Part shown: positions 1 to 8,282 of the stretch, in pieces | How the letters are laid out: each line of letters opens with the position of its first letter | How positions within the stretch are numbered: the first letter of the stretch is position 1 | Origin: UBA3792 sp045114775 | GTDB lineage: Bacteria > Bacillota > Clostridia > Christensenellales > CAG-138 | Assembly: GCA_045114775.1 (NCBI GenBank) | Contig: JBGULC010000012.1 | Coordinates: 124,001-188,000, forward strand | DNA length: 64,000 nt | Reading direction: 5' to 3' | Program-made: the position numbers and the translations under genes | Notes under the pieces: model-generated | What the model saw: the letters and a program-made list of their open reading frames with translations, nothing else | Told to the model about the DNA's origin: nothing | Database searches by the model: none

Positions 1-177
1 ATAATCGAACAGCCGCACCGCGCGTCCGACGCACACGGGCAGAACGCCCGCCGCCTCGGGATCGAGCGTGCCCAGATGTCCCACGCGCTTCGTTTCAAAG
101 ATTTTCCTGAGGTCCACCACGACGTCCGAGCTGGACATCGCAGGCGGCTTCAGCACGGTCACGACGCCTTCGATCAT
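1..177 (-). CDS. truB: tRNA pseudouridine(55) synthase TruB, N-terminal part (cut by window edge)
   Basis: Only the first 59 codons are in the window. The translation opens MIEGVVTVLKPPAMSS and contains GHLGTLDPEAAGVLPV, the TruB/Cbf5 catalytic block. The nucleophilic Asp of GTLDP is residue 39 here. TruB makes pseudouridine 55 in the T-loop of tRNAs. The ATG overlaps the stop of nrnA as ATGA, so the two are translationally coupled at the end of the nusA-infB operon, a usual Bacillota arrangement. The C-terminal part lies outside the window, so integrity cannot be judged. Confidence 0.95.
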   Translation of the reverse strand, partial: MIEGVVTVLKPPAMSSSDVVVDLRKIFETKRVGHLGTLDPEAAGVLPVCVGRAVRLFDY

Positions 178-1130
178 AGCAGTGCTTCCGTGAGCGCATC
201 GCGCATCGTGCGGACCGCTTCTTCGAGCGGCAGATACAGCGTACAGCCCGCCGCGGCGACGTGCCCGCCGCCGCCGAAGCGCTTTGCGATCGCCGCCACG
301 TTGCAGAAGCGCTTGCTGCGCATGCTCACGCGTACGCACCCCTCGCTCTCGCGCAGGACGCACGCTGCCTCGACCGTGTCGATGTCGCGGAGGTTGTCGA
401 TCAGCCCTTCACAGTCCTCCTTGCTCGCGCCGCACGCGGCAAGCGCCGAAAGCGGGATCGCGCAAAGGTTCAGCCGACCGTTTGCCGAAAGCTCCATATT
501 GCCGAGGACGTAGGCGATCAGCTTCGCCTTTTTGAGCGGCATCTCGCGGAACAGCACCCGGTTCAGCTCCGGCAGATTGATGCCGTATCCCAAGAGCTTC
601 GCCGCAGCCTCGAACGCCTCCGAAGAGGTATTCCCGTACGAGAAATTGCCGGTATCGGTGGCGATCGCGGTATAGAGCGCCGTCGCGATCTCCTTTGTGA
701 CCGAAACGTTCAGCGCTTCAAGCAAGCGCAGGATCAGCTCGCCGGTCGCGGAGACCTCCTCCACCCAGTCGCCGTCCTTTGATTCCTTCGGATTCGTGCC
801 GTGGTGGTCGATACAGAACTGATACGGCGCCGCTTCGAGCGTTTCCCTGAGCGCGCCGGTGCGCTTATGATCCGCGCAGTCGACATAGATCACCGCTTCC
901 GCGGGCGGTTCGACGCCGTCCGTGCCGGTCACCGTATCGGCGCCGACGAGAAAGCCGAGCACCGGCGGCACGCGGTCCGGACAGACGACCTGCGCCGTCT
1001 TTCCCAAGGCAAGCAGCGCCTCCCGCAAAGCAAGGCAAGAGCCCAGCGTGTCGCCGTCGGGCGACTGGTGGGCTGCCAGAACAAAATCCTGATGCGATTG
1101 TATAAACGATACCGCCCGGTCGAGGTTCAT
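174..1130 (-). CDS. nrnA: DHH/DHHA1 phosphoesterase, NrnA-type oligoribonuclease / pAp phosphatase
   Basis: 318 residues, usual length for NrnA. The N-terminal DHH domain has the metal-binding SPDGDTLGS motif near residue 23 and CIDHHGTN near residue 107. The C-terminal DHHA1 domain carries GGGGHVAAAGC near residue 285, the substrate-binding glycine loop. Family role: degrades 2-5 nt RNA (nanoRNA) and dephosphorylates pAp in the cytosol. It overlaps rbfA upstream and truB downstream by 4 nt each (ATGA), so it is the penultimate gene of the translation operon. A role in cyclic dinucleotide turnover, seen in GdpP relatives, is unlikely because there are no membrane segments. Confidence 0.93.
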   Translation of the reverse strand: MNLDRAVSFIQSHQDFVLAAHQSPDGDTLGSCLALREALLALGKTAQVVCPDRVPPVLGFLVGADTVTGTDGVEPPAEAVIYVDCADHKRTGALRETLEAAPYQFCIDHHGTNPKESKDGDWVEEVSATGELILRLLEALNVSVTKEIATALYTAIATDTGNFSYGNTSSEAFEAAAKLLGYGINLPELNRVLFREMPLKKAKLIAYVLGNMELSANGRLNLCAIPLSALAACGASKEDCEGLIDNLRDIDTVEAACVLRESEGCVRVSMRSKRFCNVAAIAKRFGGGGHVAAAGCTLYLPLEEAVRTMRDALTEALL

Positions 1131-1501
1131 TCTTCCTCCTCCTGTTCGGGCTTGTCGTCCTTATGCAGCGAGCGGATCACTTCGGAGATATGCACCGAAT
1201 ACGCGATCGAATCGTCCGCGACAAACTTGATCGCAGGCACTCTTCGGATCGTCATGCGCGCGCCGACCTCGTGGCCGATAAAACCCGCGGCATGGTTCAG
1301 CGCGTCGACCGCGGTCTTTGCCGCGTTCTCGTCTGCGTCGTACACGGAGACGTGCGCCTTTGCATACTTGAGGTCCGGCGTGATCTCCATCTCGGTGATC
1401 GAGGTCACGGCCGGGATGCGCGGATCCTTCATATCGAAGATGATCGCGCTGACCGTCTTTTTGAGCTCCTCCCGGAGCCGTTCGTTTCTGACCTTTGCCA
1501 T
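1127..1501 (-). CDS. rbfA: 30S ribosome-binding factor A
   Basis: 124 residues starting MAKVRNERLREELKK. RbfA is a small KH-like cold-shock factor that binds the immature 30S subunit and helps 16S 5' end maturation. The conserved DPRI and VTSITEMEITPDLKYAKAHV segments are present. The start at 1501 is chosen because the ATG shares its A with the infB stop (TGATG). An upstream extension of the reading frame would lie inside infB. A Glu-rich C-terminal tail ends the protein. The stop overlaps the nrnA start. Confidence 0.95.
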   Translation of the reverse strand: MAKVRNERLREELKKTVSAIIFDMKDPRIPAVTSITEMEITPDLKYAKAHVSVYDADENAAKTAVDALNHAAGFIGHEVGARMTIRRVPAIKFVADDSIAYSVHISEVIRSLHKDDKPEQEEEE

Positions 1502-3975
1502 CAGCGCTTCACTTCCTCCATCATATAGCACTCGATCACGTCGTCCTCGAGGATGTCGTTGAAGTTCTCGATCGAGATACCGCACTCATAGCCCGCAAGG
1601 ACCTCCTTCGCGTCGTCCTTGAAGCGCTTCAGCGAGCCGATCTTGCCGTCGTGCAGGACGATGCCGCCGCGGACGACGCGGACCTGCGCGGTCCTCGTGA
1701 CCTTGCCCTCGTTGACGTACGCGCCCGCGATCGTGCCGACGCCGGAGATGCGGAACGTGCTGCGCACCGTGCAGCGGCCGAGCTCGACCTCCTGGAATAC
1801 GGGCTTGAACATGCCCTTCATGGCGTTTTCGACGTCCTCGATCGCGTTGTAGATGACGCGGTAGGTACGCATATCGACCTTTTCCTTTTCGGCGGTCGCG
1901 CGCGCCGTGGAATCCGGACGCACGTTGAAGCCGATGACGATCGCGTTCGACGCGGATGCGAACATGACGTCCGATCCGGTGATCGCGCCGACGCCGCTGT
2001 GAATGACGCGGACGCGGACCTCGTCGTTCGAAAGCTTTTCGAGCGCCTGCTTGACCGCCTCGACCGAGCCCTGCACGTCCGCCTTGACGATCAGGTTCAG
2101 ATCCTTGAGCTCGCCCTCCGCCATCTGGTTGAACAGATCGTCCAGCGAGACCTTCTGCGCCTGCTTGACCTGCGCCGCCTTGAGCCTGTCGCGGCGCTCC
2201 TCTGCCACCTGACGGTTCAGCTTGTCGTCGTCCGCCGCAAAGAGCGTATCGCCCGCTGCGGGGACCTCGTTGAAGCCGAGCACCTCGACCGGCGTGGACG
2301 GGCCCGCCGAATTGACGGTGCGGCCCTTGTCGTCCATCATGGCGCGGACGCGGCCGTACGCCGTACCGGCGACGATCGTGTCGCCCTTTCTCAGCGTGCC
2401 GTTCTGCACGAGCACCGTTGCCACCGGACCGCGCGCCTTGTCGAGCTGCGCCTCGATGATCGTGCCCTTTGCAAGACGGTCGGGGTTCGCTTTGAGCTCG
2501 AGGACGTCCGCCTGCAGAAGCACCATTTCGAGGAGCTGATCGAGGTTGATCTGCTTCTTGGCCGAAACCGGCACGCAGATCGTGTCGCCGCCCCATTCCT
2601 CGGTGACGAGGCCGTATTCGGTGAGCTGCTGCTTGACGCGCTCGGGATCCGCGGTGTCGCGGTCGATCTTGTTGATCGCAACGACGATCGGAACGCCCGC
2701 CGCCTTCGCGTGGTTGATCGCCTCGATCGTCTGCGGCATGATGCCGTCGTCCGCCGCGACGACCAGGATGACGATATCCGTGACCTGCGCGCCGCGGGCA
2801 CGCATGGCGGTGAACGCCTCGTGGCCCGGCGTGTCGATGAACGTGATCTGCTTGCCGTTTAATGTGACGGTATACGCGCCGATGTGCTGCGTGATGCCGC
2901 CCGCCTCGCCCGCGGTAACGTGCGAGTTGCGGATCGCGTCGAGGAGCGACGTCTTGCCGTGGTCGACGTGACCCATGATCGTGACGACCGGCGGACGCGG
3001 CTTCAGCGCTTCCGGCGCGTCGACGTCGTCCGCGGAATCCATCAGAACGTCCTCAAAGGACTTCGCAAGCTGCTGTTCGAGCGTGATGCCGAACTCTCCC
3101 GCGATCAGCTCGCAGGTATCGAAATCGAGCTCCTGATTGATGTTCGCAATGATGCCGAGCATCAGAAGCTTCTTCAGAATCTCATTGGCGGGCTTGCCGA
3201 GCTTCTCGGAAAGATCCTTGACCGTGATCGTTTCGGTCGTGATCACGGCATGCTCGATCACGACGGGCGCGGGCTTCGGCTGCTGCGCCTCGGCCTCGTG
3301 CCGCTTGACCTTGCGGCGGTTGCCCATCTGTCCGTCATCCTCCCAACCGCGCGCGGTGGGACCCTGTTCCTTCATCATCGTCTTCTTGTTCTTCGCTTTC
3401 TTATCCGTCGTATCGAACGTTTTTTTCTTGTCGATCCGCTGCTTGCCGGTCTCCGGCGTCGGCGGATTGATTACGACCGCGCGCTGCGTGCTGCTGCTGT
3501 CGCGGCGCGGTCCGCGGTTGTCGCGGTTGTCTCGATTGTCGCCCGGACGCCGGTCGTTTCCGCCCTGCCGCGGCTTTTCGTCGCTGCGCGGACGCTGCTC
3601 ACGCTGCTCACGCGGCTGCTGCGGACGCTGCGGTCTCTGCTCTGCCGGGCGTTTCGGCTCCGGCTCGGAGATCTTCACGGGCTCCGGCTTCACAGGCTCC
3701 GGCGCAGGCGCGGCTTCGGGCTCCGGTTGCTCCGTTCCGCCCGCGTGCGCCGCAAGGTCCGTCTCGCTTTCGAGCAGCGCCTTCAGGCGCTCGGCGCGTT
3801 CGCGTTCCTCGCGCTCCTGCTTCTCCTTTTCCTCGCGGTCGATCATGCTCCCCTCGGTACGCCGCGCGGCGTCCAGAAGCGAACCGATCGTTCCCTTCGT
3901 TCCGTCGATCTTATTCAGGAGAGCCTGCATCTCCTCTTTTAAGGCTTTTGCTGTATCCAGAAAATTCGTTGCCAT
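1501..3975 (-). CDS. infB: translation initiation factor IF-2
   Basis: 824 residues. IF-2 is the GTPase that recruits fMet-tRNA to the 30S subunit. The N-terminus has a short IF2N-like helix region, then a long charged linker rich in Pro, Gln, Arg and Glu (about residues 50-210). A second IF2N domain follows, then the G domain: GHVDHGKTS (G1) near residue 335, DTPGHEAF (G3), NKID (G4) and SAK (G5). The C-terminus holds the fMet-tRNA binding domain. The ATG at 3975 is preferred over the ATG at 3981 because a GGGG Shine-Dalgarno sits 6 nt before 3975 and touches 3981. It overlaps ylxQ by coupling. Confidence 0.97.
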   Translation of the reverse strand: MATNFLDTAKALKEEMQALLNKIDGTKGTIGSLLDAARRTEGSMIDREEKEKQEREERERAERLKALLESETDLAAHAGGTEQPEPEAAPAPEPVKPEPVKISEPEPKRPAEQRPQRPQQPREQREQRPRSDEKPRQGGNDRRPGDNRDNRDNRGPRRDSSSTQRAVVINPPTPETGKQRIDKKKTFDTTDKKAKNKKTMMKEQGPTARGWEDDGQMGNRRKVKRHEAEAQQPKPAPVVIEHAVITTETITVKDLSEKLGKPANEILKKLLMLGIIANINQELDFDTCELIAGEFGITLEQQLAKSFEDVLMDSADDVDAPEALKPRPPVVTIMGHVDHGKTSLLDAIRNSHVTAGEAGGITQHIGAYTVTLNGKQITFIDTPGHEAFTAMRARGAQVTDIVILVVAADDGIMPQTIEAINHAKAAGVPIVVAINKIDRDTADPERVKQQLTEYGLVTEEWGGDTICVPVSAKKQINLDQLLEMVLLQADVLELKANPDRLAKGTIIEAQLDKARGPVATVLVQNGTLRKGDTIVAGTAYGRVRAMMDDKGRTVNSAGPSTPVEVLGFNEVPAAGDTLFAADDDKLNRQVAEERRDRLKAAQVKQAQKVSLDDLFNQMAEGELKDLNLIVKADVQGSVEAVKQALEKLSNDEVRVRVIHSGVGAITGSDVMFASASNAIVIGFNVRPDSTARATAEKEKVDMRTYRVIYNAIEDVENAMKGMFKPVFQEVELGRCTVRSTFRISGVGTIAGAYVNEGKVTRTAQVRVVRGGIVLHDGKIGSLKRFKDDAKEVLAGYECGISIENFNDILEDDVIECYMMEEVKR

Positions 3976-3977
3976 AC

Positions 3978-4289
3978 TCATCCCCGCTTTTCGTCGGTAT
4001 TGCGCATTGCGCGTTCTATCAGGTCCCGGAAGGATGCGTCCGTCACCGCCATCACGATGCGCGCGTCCTTTCCGATCGCCGCGCCCACGGTTTCCGTCAG
4101 CATCAGCGGAACGCCGTGCGCGGCGCAAAGTTGTTCATAATGCGTCTTCGTCGCCTCCGACGCCGTTTCTTCCAATAAGACCAGCTTGGCCTTCCCGGCC
4201 CGGATCGCCTTCTCGGCGGCAAAAGCGCCGCTCTGGGCCTTTCCCGCTCTCTGGCAGAGCCCGATCGCGTTATACAGCCGGTCCGTCAT
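3978..4289 (-). CDS. ylxQ: YlxQ-type L7Ae-family RNA-binding protein
   Basis: 103 residues. A small L7Ae/L30e-fold protein, MTDRLYNAIGLCQRAGK at the N-terminus, with the KAKLVLLEETASEAT strand-turn typical of kink-turn RNA binders. It always sits between ylxR and infB in Bacillota nusA operons. The precise target is unknown, though related proteins bind k-turn RNA. The ATG at 4289 follows a GGAG six nt upstream and overlaps the 3' end of ylxR by 20 nt. An earlier in-frame ATG at 4313 lacks a ribosome site. Confidence 0.9.
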   Translation of the reverse strand: MTDRLYNAIGLCQRAGKAQSGAFAAEKAIRAGKAKLVLLEETASEATKTHYEQLCAAHGVPLMLTETVGAAIGKDARIVMAVTDASFRDLIERAMRNTDEKRG

Positions 4290-4542
4290 GTCCGATCTCC
4301 GATTCGAGCGCAAGCTTCAGGGTGTCGTTTACGGGCGCTTCGAGCGCGCGCTCCAGCGCGCGGATCTTGAAAGCCTTCTCCATGCATGCCCGGCTCCGGC
4401 AGAGATACGCGCCGCGGCCGTTTCTCTTTCCGGTCGTATCCAGCACCAGCTCGCCCTCGGTCGTGCGCACCACGCGCATCAGGTCCTTTTTCGCCTGCAT
4501 CTCGCGGCAGGCGACGCACATCCGCATCGGGATCTTTTTCAA
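4270..4542 (-). CDS. ylxR: YlxR (RNase P modulator family, DUF448)
   Basis: 90 residues from a TTG start: MKKIPMRMCVACREMQ. YlxR-family hallmarks are the PMRMCVxCREM opening and GKRNGRGAYLCR near residue 53. In Bacillus/Clostridia these basic proteins bind RNA and the RNase P RNA component, and influence gene expression. The TTG at 4542 is chosen because GGAGGAG, part of the last nusA codons, lies about 9 nt before it and gives the standard family length. The only upstream ATG (4593) lies well within nusA. A TTG start overlapping the nusA stop region suggests weak coupled translation. Confidence 0.9.
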   Translation of the reverse strand: MKKIPMRMCVACREMQAKKDLMRVVRTTEGELVLDTTGKRNGRGAYLCRSRACMEKAFKIRALERALEAPVNDTLKLALESEIGHDGPAV

Positions 4543-4546
4543 TCGC

Positions 4547-5623
4547 TTACTCCTCCGCGTTCCGCTCGGCCGTCGCTGCGTCCACCGCCGCATCCGCCTG
4601 CGACTGGCTCTTGATATCGATCTTCCAGCCGGTCAGCTTCGCCGCAAGACGTGCGTTCTGGCCTTCCTTGCCGATGGCAAGCGAGAGCTGCGAATCGGGC
4701 ACGACTACGCGCGCGGCCTTTTCTTCTTCATTGACGTAGACCATCAGCACCTTCGCGGGGCTCAAAGCCTTTGCGATGTAGATCGCGCTGTCGGAATCGT
4801 ATTCAATGATGTCGATCTTTTCGTTGTGCAGCTCGTTGACGATACGCTCCACGCGCGCGCCGCGCGGACCGACGCATGCGCCGACCGCGTCGACCTGCGG
4901 GTCCGTCGAGAACACGGAAACCTTCGTGCGGAAGCCCGCCTCGCGCGCGATGGACTTGATGACCACCGTGCCGCTCTGGATCTCGGGGACCTCAAGCTCG
5001 AAGAGGCGCTTTACAAGGCCCGGATGCGTGCGGCTCACGACGACCTGCGGGCCCTTGTTCTCCTTGCGGACCTCAAGCACATAGACCTTGATGCGCTCGT
5101 TGTTCTCGTATTCCTCGCCGGGGATCATTTCCTTTTCGGTCAGGATGCCGTCCGTCTTGCCGAGCTCGACGTACGCGTTGCCCTTTTCGACGCGCTGCAC
5201 GATCGCGGTCAGGATCTCGTTTTCCTTCTCGATGTATTCGTCGTAGATGTTGCCGCGTTCCGCCTCGCGGATGCGCTGCACCATGACCTGCTTCGCGGTC
5301 TGCGCCGCAATGCGTCCGAAATCCTTCGTGAACGCTTCCTCTTCGAGCACGTCGCCGAGCTCGTAGAGCGGGTTGACCTTCTTTGCGCGTTCGATCGAGA
5401 TCTCCTGCGACGGGTTCTCGACCTTCTCCACGACGGTCTTGCTCGCGTAGATATGGTATTCGCCGGTGTCGCCGTTGACCTCGGCGCGGACGTTGCCGGT
5501 CGAGTTGTAGTTGCGCTTGTAAGCGACGATCAGGGCGGATTCGAATGCGCTGATCAGCACGGACTTCTTGATGCCGCGTTCCTTTTCGAGCGCGTTCAAT
5601 GCTTCGATAAATTCTGCGTTCAT
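4547..5623 (-). CDS. nusA: transcription termination/antitermination factor NusA
   Basis: 358 residues, the short Bacillota form without the Gammaproteobacterial acidic repeats. In order: N-terminal RNA polymerase-binding domain (MNAEFIEALNALEKERGIKKS onward, about 1-130), S1 domain (about 135-200), KH1 with GPRG near residue 245 and KH2 with GKEG near residue 310. NusA modulates pausing, termination and rRNA antitermination. The ATG at 5623 has an AAAGGA ribosome site upstream and follows rimP by 32 nt. The frame is open further upstream but only with non-NusA sequence overlapping rimP. Confidence 0.96.
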   Translation of the reverse strand: MNAEFIEALNALEKERGIKKSVLISAFESALIVAYKRNYNSTGNVRAEVNGDTGEYHIYASKTVVEKVENPSQEISIERAKKVNPLYELGDVLEEEAFTKDFGRIAAQTAKQVMVQRIREAERGNIYDEYIEKENEILTAIVQRVEKGNAYVELGKTDGILTEKEMIPGEEYENNERIKVYVLEVRKENKGPQVVVSRTHPGLVKRLFELEVPEIQSGTVVIKSIAREAGFRTKVSVFSTDPQVDAVGACVGPRGARVERIVNELHNEKIDIIEYDSDSAIYIAKALSPAKVLMVYVNEEEKAARVVVPDSQLSLAIGKEGQNARLAAKLTGWKIDIKSQSQADAAVDAATAERNAEE

Positions 5624-5655
5624 GGTTTTTCCTTTCTGTTCTGAACCCTCTGTGA

Positions 5656-6111
5656 TTAAAATCTGATATACGGACGGACGAGCGCGCAGTCCTTCTTTTT
5701 CACGGTGAGCGTCTCTCCCTTTTCCGTTTCGACGGTGAAGCTGTCCGCATCGAAGGCGGTCAGCGTCCCGATCCATTGCTTTTTGCCGGAAAGCGGCGCA
5801 TAGAGCTTGATCTCAAGCTCCTTGCCCGCCGCGCGCTCGAAATCGCGGTCCTTTTTGAGCGGGCGGTCGATCCCGAGCGAGGATACCGAAAGCACGTATT
5901 CCGATTCGATCGGATCCGCTTCGTCCAGGATCGGCTCGATCGCGCGGCTGACCTCCTCGCATTCGTCGATCGTCACGCCCTGGGGCTTATCGATATAGAA
6001 CGTCAGCACCCAGTCGCCGTATTCCTTCTGATATTCGACGTCGCAAAGCTCGAATCCCATGGATTCGATCCTTGCCTTGCAGAGATTTTCGCAGATCTCG
6101 GTCGTTTTCAT
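5656..6111 (-). CDS. rimP: ribosome maturation factor RimP
   Basis: 151 residues, normal RimP length. RimP assists 30S assembly. Two-domain pattern: N-terminal alpha/beta domain with GFELCDVEYQKEYGDWVL and the VTIDECEEVSRAIEP stretch, then the SSLGIDRPLKKDRDFER block and a C-terminal Sm-like barrel ending VRPYIRF. It is first in the operon. The ATG follows an AGAGAGGACAGGG ribosome site, downstream of a promoter at 6182-6210 and a leader hairpin at 6132-6158. Confidence 0.94.
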   Translation of the reverse strand: MKTTEICENLCKARIESMGFELCDVEYQKEYGDWVLTFYIDKPQGVTIDECEEVSRAIEPILDEADPIESEYVLSVSSLGIDRPLKKDRDFERAAGKELEIKLYAPLSGKKQWIGTLTAFDADSFTVETEKGETLTVKKKDCALVRPYIRF

Positions 6112-6131
6112 GCCCTGTCCTCTCTCAAAAC

Positions 6132-6158
6132 GAAGGAGTGGGATCTCCCCACTCCTTC
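6132..6158 (-). promoter_or_regulatory. perfect 11-bp hairpin in the rimP-nusA operon leader
   Basis: GAAGGAGTGGG pairs with CCCACTCCTTC around a 5-nt loop. It lies between the predicted transcription start (near 6175) and the rimP ribosome site. On the minus strand it is followed by only GTTTTG, so it is either a weak terminator for read-through from pgsA or an attenuator or stabiliser of the operon leader. Confidence 0.6.
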
Positions 6159-6181
6159 AAGTTCAACATTCCAACAAATGC

Positions 6182-6210
6182 AGTATACCACAGTCCTTTC
6201 CGGATTGCAA
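6182..6210 (-). promoter_or_regulatory. sigma-A promoter of the rimP-nusA-infB operon
   Basis: TTGCAA at 6210-6205, 17-nt spacer, TATACT at 6187-6182. It begins 4 nt after the pgsA stop and gives a leader of about 65 nt before rimP. Confidence 0.8.
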
Positions 6211-6213
6211 GCA

Positions 6214-6834
6214 TTATTTCGCCAAACGGTCGAACTTCTCGAACAGCTTCTCTTCGTCCTTGTTCGGCTCGTCCTCGCGCGGCCGGAACATCTGCGTGCG
6301 GGCATAGTGCGCCATGGCAACGTAGGAAAGCCCGATCGACGCGGACAGCACCATGATGTTCCACGGCTCGATCTGCGGGATCGTGAAGCCTAAAAGCGTC
6401 AGCACCATGCCGATCGCGAAAAGTCCCGTCGCCGTTTTGCCGTACCAATCGGAGTAAGCGACCTTGCGTTGCCGCAGCATGATGAGCCCGCCGATCATCA
6501 TCAGGATCTCCTTCACCGCAACGAGGATCACCAGCGCGAAATAGATCCAGAAGAGATCGTGCTGCTGCGCCTTCGCGATCAGGATCACAACGAGCGCCGT
6601 GATCGCCATCAGCTTGTCCGCAAAGGGGTCCAAAAGCTTTCCGACAGGTGTGACCCAGTTGAACGTGCGGGCTAAGAATCCGTCGAGCACGTCGGTCAGA
6701 AAAGCGAGCACAAAGACGCCGAGCGCCCACCAGTACCGCATCGGATGATCGGGATACGCCGAGCAGAACAGCCAGGCGAAGACGCCGACCATGACGATGC
6801 GAAGGGAAGAAAGAATGTTCGGAATGTGTTTCAT
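6214..6834 (-). CDS. pgsA: CDP-diacylglycerol-glycerol-3-phosphate 3-phosphatidyltransferase
   Basis: 206 residues, integral membrane protein of the CDP-alcohol phosphatidyltransferase family. The diagnostic motif DVLDGFLAR, then G and the D...D pair in GKLLDPFADK, is complete (residues about 48-74). It makes phosphatidylglycerol phosphate, the precursor of anionic phospholipids. Several hydrophobic helices follow (about residues 80-160), and there is a charged C-terminal tail. The ATG shares a base with the stop of the upstream decarboxylase gene (TGATG). The start MKHIPNILSSLRI is typical of PgsA. Other CDP-alcohol transferases are less likely given length and N-terminus. Confidence 0.88.
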   Translation of the reverse strand: MKHIPNILSSLRIVMVGVFAWLFCSAYPDHPMRYWWALGVFVLAFLTDVLDGFLARTFNWVTPVGKLLDPFADKLMAITALVVILIAKAQQHDLFWIYFALVILVAVKEILMMIGGLIMLRQRKVAYSDWYGKTATGLFAIGMVLTLLGFTIPQIEPWNIMVLSASIGLSYVAMAHYARTQMFRPREDEPNKDEEKLFEKFDRLAK

Positions 6835-8270
6835 CAGATGCTGATATCCTCTACGTACAGCTCGCGGACCGCGTTCGGATCCGGTGCGGGAGCCGCCTTG
6901 ACCGTGGGTTCCGGCTCGTTTGCCTTGCGCTCCTGTTCGTCGCGCCAGTCGAAGTATTTCATCGCGACCTGCGGGAGAAGCGCATAGCTCAATACGTCCT
7001 CCTCGCTTCTTGCGCGATCGCCGAGCTCAGCCTTGTATTTTTCAAGCTCCGGCTCCAGAAGGTCTGCGGGGCGGCAGGTCACGACCGGTTCGTCGCCGAT
7101 CGCCATTTTGCGGACCTCCTCGTTGACCGGGCCGGGAAGCCTGCCGTATTCGCCGCGCAGGACCGCCTTTGAATTGTTCGGGAAGGTCTTGTAACGGCCT
7201 ACGAGCACGTTGAACACAGCCTGCGTGCCGACGATCTGACTCGTGGGCGTGACGAGCGGCGGATAGCCGAAGTCCTTCCGGACCCGCGGGATCTCGGCGA
7301 GCACGTCGTAATACTTATCCTCCGCGCCCGCGTCCTTGAGCTGCTTGATGAGGTTCGAGAGCATGCCGCCCGGGACCTGATACAGAAGCGTGTTCGTGTC
7401 GACGCGCAGGGACTTATCCGAGATCAGGCCGTCCTGCTTCAGGCGCTCATAGACCTGGCGGAAATACTTTGCGCATTCGGAGAGCGCGTTGAGGTCCAGT
7501 CCCGTGTCGCGTTCCTGACCCTTGAGCGTCGCAACGAGCGATTCGGTCGCAGGCTGGCTTGTGCCGTTTCCGAGCGGAGAAAGCGCGGTGTCGACGATGT
7601 CGACGCCCGCCTCCGCGGCCTTCAACAGCACCATGTCGCCCGTTCCGGTCGTGTTGTGCGTGTGCAGATGGATCGGGATATCGACCTCGGCTTTGAGCTT
7701 CTTCACCAGAGAGTATGCGTCGTACGGGAGCAGAAGATTCGCCATATCCTTGATACAGATCGAATCCGCGCCCATCTGCGCAAGCTCTTTACTGAGCTTT
7801 ACGAAATACTCCTCGCTGTGCACCGGCGAGGTCGTGTAGGAGATCGCCGCCTCGCAGAAGCCGCCGTATTTCTTGGTATATTTGATCGCGGCCTCGAGGT
7901 TTCTCGGATCGTTCAGCGCGTCGAAGATGCGGATCACGTCGATGCCGTTTTCGATCGCCTTGCGGCAGAACTGCTCGACGACGTCGTCCGCGTAGTGCTT
8001 GTAGCCCAAGATATTCTGTCCGCGGAAGAGCATCTGCAGCTTCGTATGCGGCAGCGCCTTTCTCAGCGTGCGGAGACGCTCCCATGGATCCTCATTCAGA
8101 TAGCGAAGGCAGGAGTCGAACGTCGCGCCGCCCCAGACCTCGAGCGACCAGTAGCCGATCGCGTCGAGCATTTCGCAGGCGGGCAGCATCTCTTTCGTGG
8201 TCATGCGCGTTGCGGCAAGCGACTGGTGCGCGTCGCGCAGGATGGTATCGGTCACAAAAAGCTTTCCCAT
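6834..8270 (-). CDS. oadA: oxaloacetate decarboxylase alpha subunit-type carboxyltransferase (OadA/PycB-like)
   Basis: 478 residues. TIM-barrel carboxyltransferase domain beginning VTDTILRDAHQSLAATRMTT, with the metal-binding DTILRDAHQS and the late HTHNTTGT motif (about residue 210). A conserved PYC_OADA domain follows. It transfers the carboxyl of oxaloacetate (or a related acid) to biotin. There is no biotinyl domain at the C-terminus. The biotin carrier is a separate gene at 9507-9848, as in many Clostridia. It is followed in the operon by pgsA with a 1-nt overlap and preceded by the membrane beta subunit. Confidence 0.88.
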   Translation of the reverse strand: MGKLFVTDTILRDAHQSLAATRMTTKEMLPACEMLDAIGYWSLEVWGGATFDSCLRYLNEDPWERLRTLRKALPHTKLQMLFRGQNILGYKHYADDVVEQFCRKAIENGIDVIRIFDALNDPRNLEAAIKYTKKYGGFCEAAISYTTSPVHSEEYFVKLSKELAQMGADSICIKDMANLLLPYDAYSLVKKLKAEVDIPIHLHTHNTTGTGDMVLLKAAEAGVDIVDTALSPLGNGTSQPATESLVATLKGQERDTGLDLNALSECAKYFRQVYERLKQDGLISDKSLRVDTNTLLYQVPGGMLSNLIKQLKDAGAEDKYYDVLAEIPRVRKDFGYPPLVTPTSQIVGTQAVFNVLVGRYKTFPNNSKAVLRGEYGRLPGPVNEEVRKMAIGDEPVVTCRPADLLEPELEKYKAELGDRARSEEDVLSYALLPQVAMKYFDWRDEQERKANEPEPTVKAAPAPDPNAVRELYVEDISI

Positions 8271-8282
8271 ATTCGTTCCTCC

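Noticed and set aside
3137..5644. Long plus-strand open frame (835 codons) opposite infB and nusA
   Set aside because: Low-complexity Arg/Ser/Leu-rich translation, no ribosome site, entirely antisense to three conserved genes. A product of GC-biased third positions.
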